DNA from: Fidelibacterota bacterium
Lineage (GTDB): Bacteria; Fidelibacterota; UBA2242
NCBI GenBank assembly: GCA_030655795.1
Contig: JAUSPJ010000153.1
Span: 1-7,431, forward strand
Direction of reading: 5' to 3'
Length of the DNA: 7,431 nt
Positions within the stretch are counted from its first letter, which is position 1, and each line of letters starts with the position of its first letter. The translations under genes and the position numbers were made by a program. The notes under the pieces are model-generated. The model was not told where the DNA came from. It saw only the letters and a list, made by a program, of their open reading frames with translations, and ran no database searches. Positions 6,587-7,431 of the stretch are shown here, one piece after another.

Positions 6587-7431
6587 ATGGACAATCTAAA
6601 ACACTATATCGCCATTTCCCTGACATTTAGCCTGCCGGTATTTTTTTCACTGCAGAATTCTTTCGCAGACGAACTGAATTTATACCTTAAAAATATCTCG
6701 GCAGATTCTGTGGAGACAGTTTTACTTGTGGATAAATCTCAGCAACGGCTGCTGGTATTAAAAAGCGCTGCGCCTCAAAACATCCAGATAATTGATACAT
6801 TTCGGATAAGCACCGGCAAAGTCAACGGCAACAAGGAAAAAGAGGGGGATCAGAAAACACCGGAAGGAATATACAAAATCATTTCTGCGATCCCGGGAAC
6901 ACAGTTACCGGCGAAATATGGTCCAATGGCGTTCGTCCTCGATTATCCCAACCGCGTGGATAAAATTCAGCATCGCAACGGCTCCAATATCTGGATTCAC
7001 GGACGTGACGAAGAAATTGTCGACCGGCAAACCGAAGGCTGTGTTTCTCTGGAAAATGGCAAGCTTTTAGAATTAAGCGACTATATAACATTACAGAAAA
7101 CACCGGTTATTATCATCGACAGCCTGTATCACAATGGTCACTCATCTGCTGTTTATCAAAAATTCACCGGCTCTGATTCACTTATTGCTAATTGGCTCGA
7201 TTTATGGAAAAAAGGTGACATTGAGGGATTTGCTCGCTTATTCTCGGAAAACTTTAAAACCCAATCGTGGAACAATAAACGATTATATTTAAATAACAAA
7301 AAACAACTCGAGACCGTCTATAATTGGAAAGATATAAGCACCGACAAACTATGGATTCTTCAATCCGATCATGAAGCGCTCATTCATTTTCAACAGGAAT
7401 ATCTTTGCCCGACATTTTTCAGTCGTGGAAA
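6587..7431 (+). CDS. Secreted L,D-transpeptidase (YkuD domain) with NTF2-like C-terminal domain, 3'-truncated
   Basis: The frame runs from ATG 6587 to the window end (281 complete codons) without a stop. Residues 1-27 form a signal peptide: Lys5-His6, a hydrophobic core at 8-22, and SFA before a likely cut at 27/28. The YkuD domain spans about 42-178: VLLVDKSQQRLLVLK (45-59, the usual 'vdk..q.l.v...' strand), ISTGKVNG (74-81), GDQKTPEGIYKI (87-98), NIWIHGRDE (134-142) and RQTEGCVSLENG (147-158). His138 and Cys152 are the catalytic pair. From about 197, SLIANWLDLWKKGDIEGFARLFSENF resembles the helix-rich opening of an NTF2/SnoaL-like domain, as in Helicobacter Csd6-type proteins. Known of the family: periplasmic cross-linking of peptidoglycan at meso-diaminopimelate, attachment of proteins, or LD-carboxypeptidase activity. 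ATG 6587 is the first in-frame start after an upstream stop at 6506-6508. No ribosome-binding site is seen. Whether it belongs to the glycan operon is unclear, given an 87-base gap with its own candidate promoter. Confidence 0.88.
   Translation, partial: MDNLKHYIAISLTFSLPVFFSLQNSFADELNLYLKNISADSVETVLLVDKSQQRLLVLKSAAPQNIQIIDTFRISTGKVNGNKEKEGDQKTPEGIYKIISAIPGTQLPAKYGPMAFVLDYPNRVDKIQHRNGSNIWIHGRDEEIVDRQTEGCVSLENGKLLELSDYITLQKTPVIIIDSLYHNGHSSAVYQKFTGSDSLIANWLDLWKKGDIEGFARLFSENFKTQSWNNKRLYLNNKKQLETVYNWKDISTDKLWILQSDHEALIHFQQEYLCPTFFSRG

Noticed and set aside
6879..7103. 74-codon open frame on the - strand
   Set aside because: Lies opposite the LD-transpeptidase catalytic domain; no motif of its own.
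1..7431. CRISPR array, tRNA/rRNA genes, insertion sequences, phage or defence genes
   Set aside because: No spaced direct repeats, no transposase or integrase motifs, and no cloverleaf-like or rRNA-like stretch were seen on either strand.

Overview
The window reads as a seven-gene stretch, all on the + strand, from a bacterial surface-polysaccharide (O-antigen, capsule or exopolysaccharide type) biosynthesis locus, followed by a secreted peptidoglycan-type L,D-transpeptidase. The organism cannot be fixed from this sequence. Composition is moderate (sampled 60-base lines run from 17 to 40 G+C). None of the six gene starts inside the window has a strong Shine-Dalgarno sequence at normal spacing. 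The LD-transpeptidase has a Sec-type signal peptide. An uncultured Gram-negative of the Bacteroidota/Calditrichota-like (FCB) kind would fit, but this is a low-confidence inference.

Layout: 1-837 is a 5'-truncated FemAB/GNAT-like acyltransferase. 849-2294 is a Wzx-like flippase of the MOP exporter superfamily. 2300-3427, 3421-4503 and 4506-5564 are three consecutive GT-B fold glycosyltransferases. 5564-6499 is a GT-A fold family 2 glycosyltransferase. These six genes are separated by at most 11 bases or overlap by 1-7 bases, so they are almost certainly one transcript entering from the left of the window. 6500-6586 is the only real intergenic gap; it holds a perfect TATAAT box and a perfect 7-bp inverted repeat. 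6587 to the window end is a YkuD-domain LD-transpeptidase with the start of an NTF2-like C-terminal domain, cut off by the window edge.

How the genes work together (inference from family knowledge): the four glycosyltransferases would add sugars in turn to a lipid-linked oligosaccharide on the cytoplasmic face. The FemAB/GNAT-like enzyme could decorate an amino sugar or peptide with an acyl or aminoacyl group. The flippase would then move the lipid-linked unit across the inner membrane. No initiating phosphoglycosyltransferase, Wzy polymerase, ligase or nucleotide-sugar enzyme is visible, so the locus must extend beyond the window, mainly to the left. The LD-transpeptidase acts in the periplasm and may be either the next operon or a functional companion linking surface glycan and cell wall.

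I did not find a clearly undescribed system. The points most worth following are the YkuD plus NTF2-like protein beside a glycan cluster, the divergent GT-B at 3421-4503, and the palindrome just downstream of the putative promoter at 6535.
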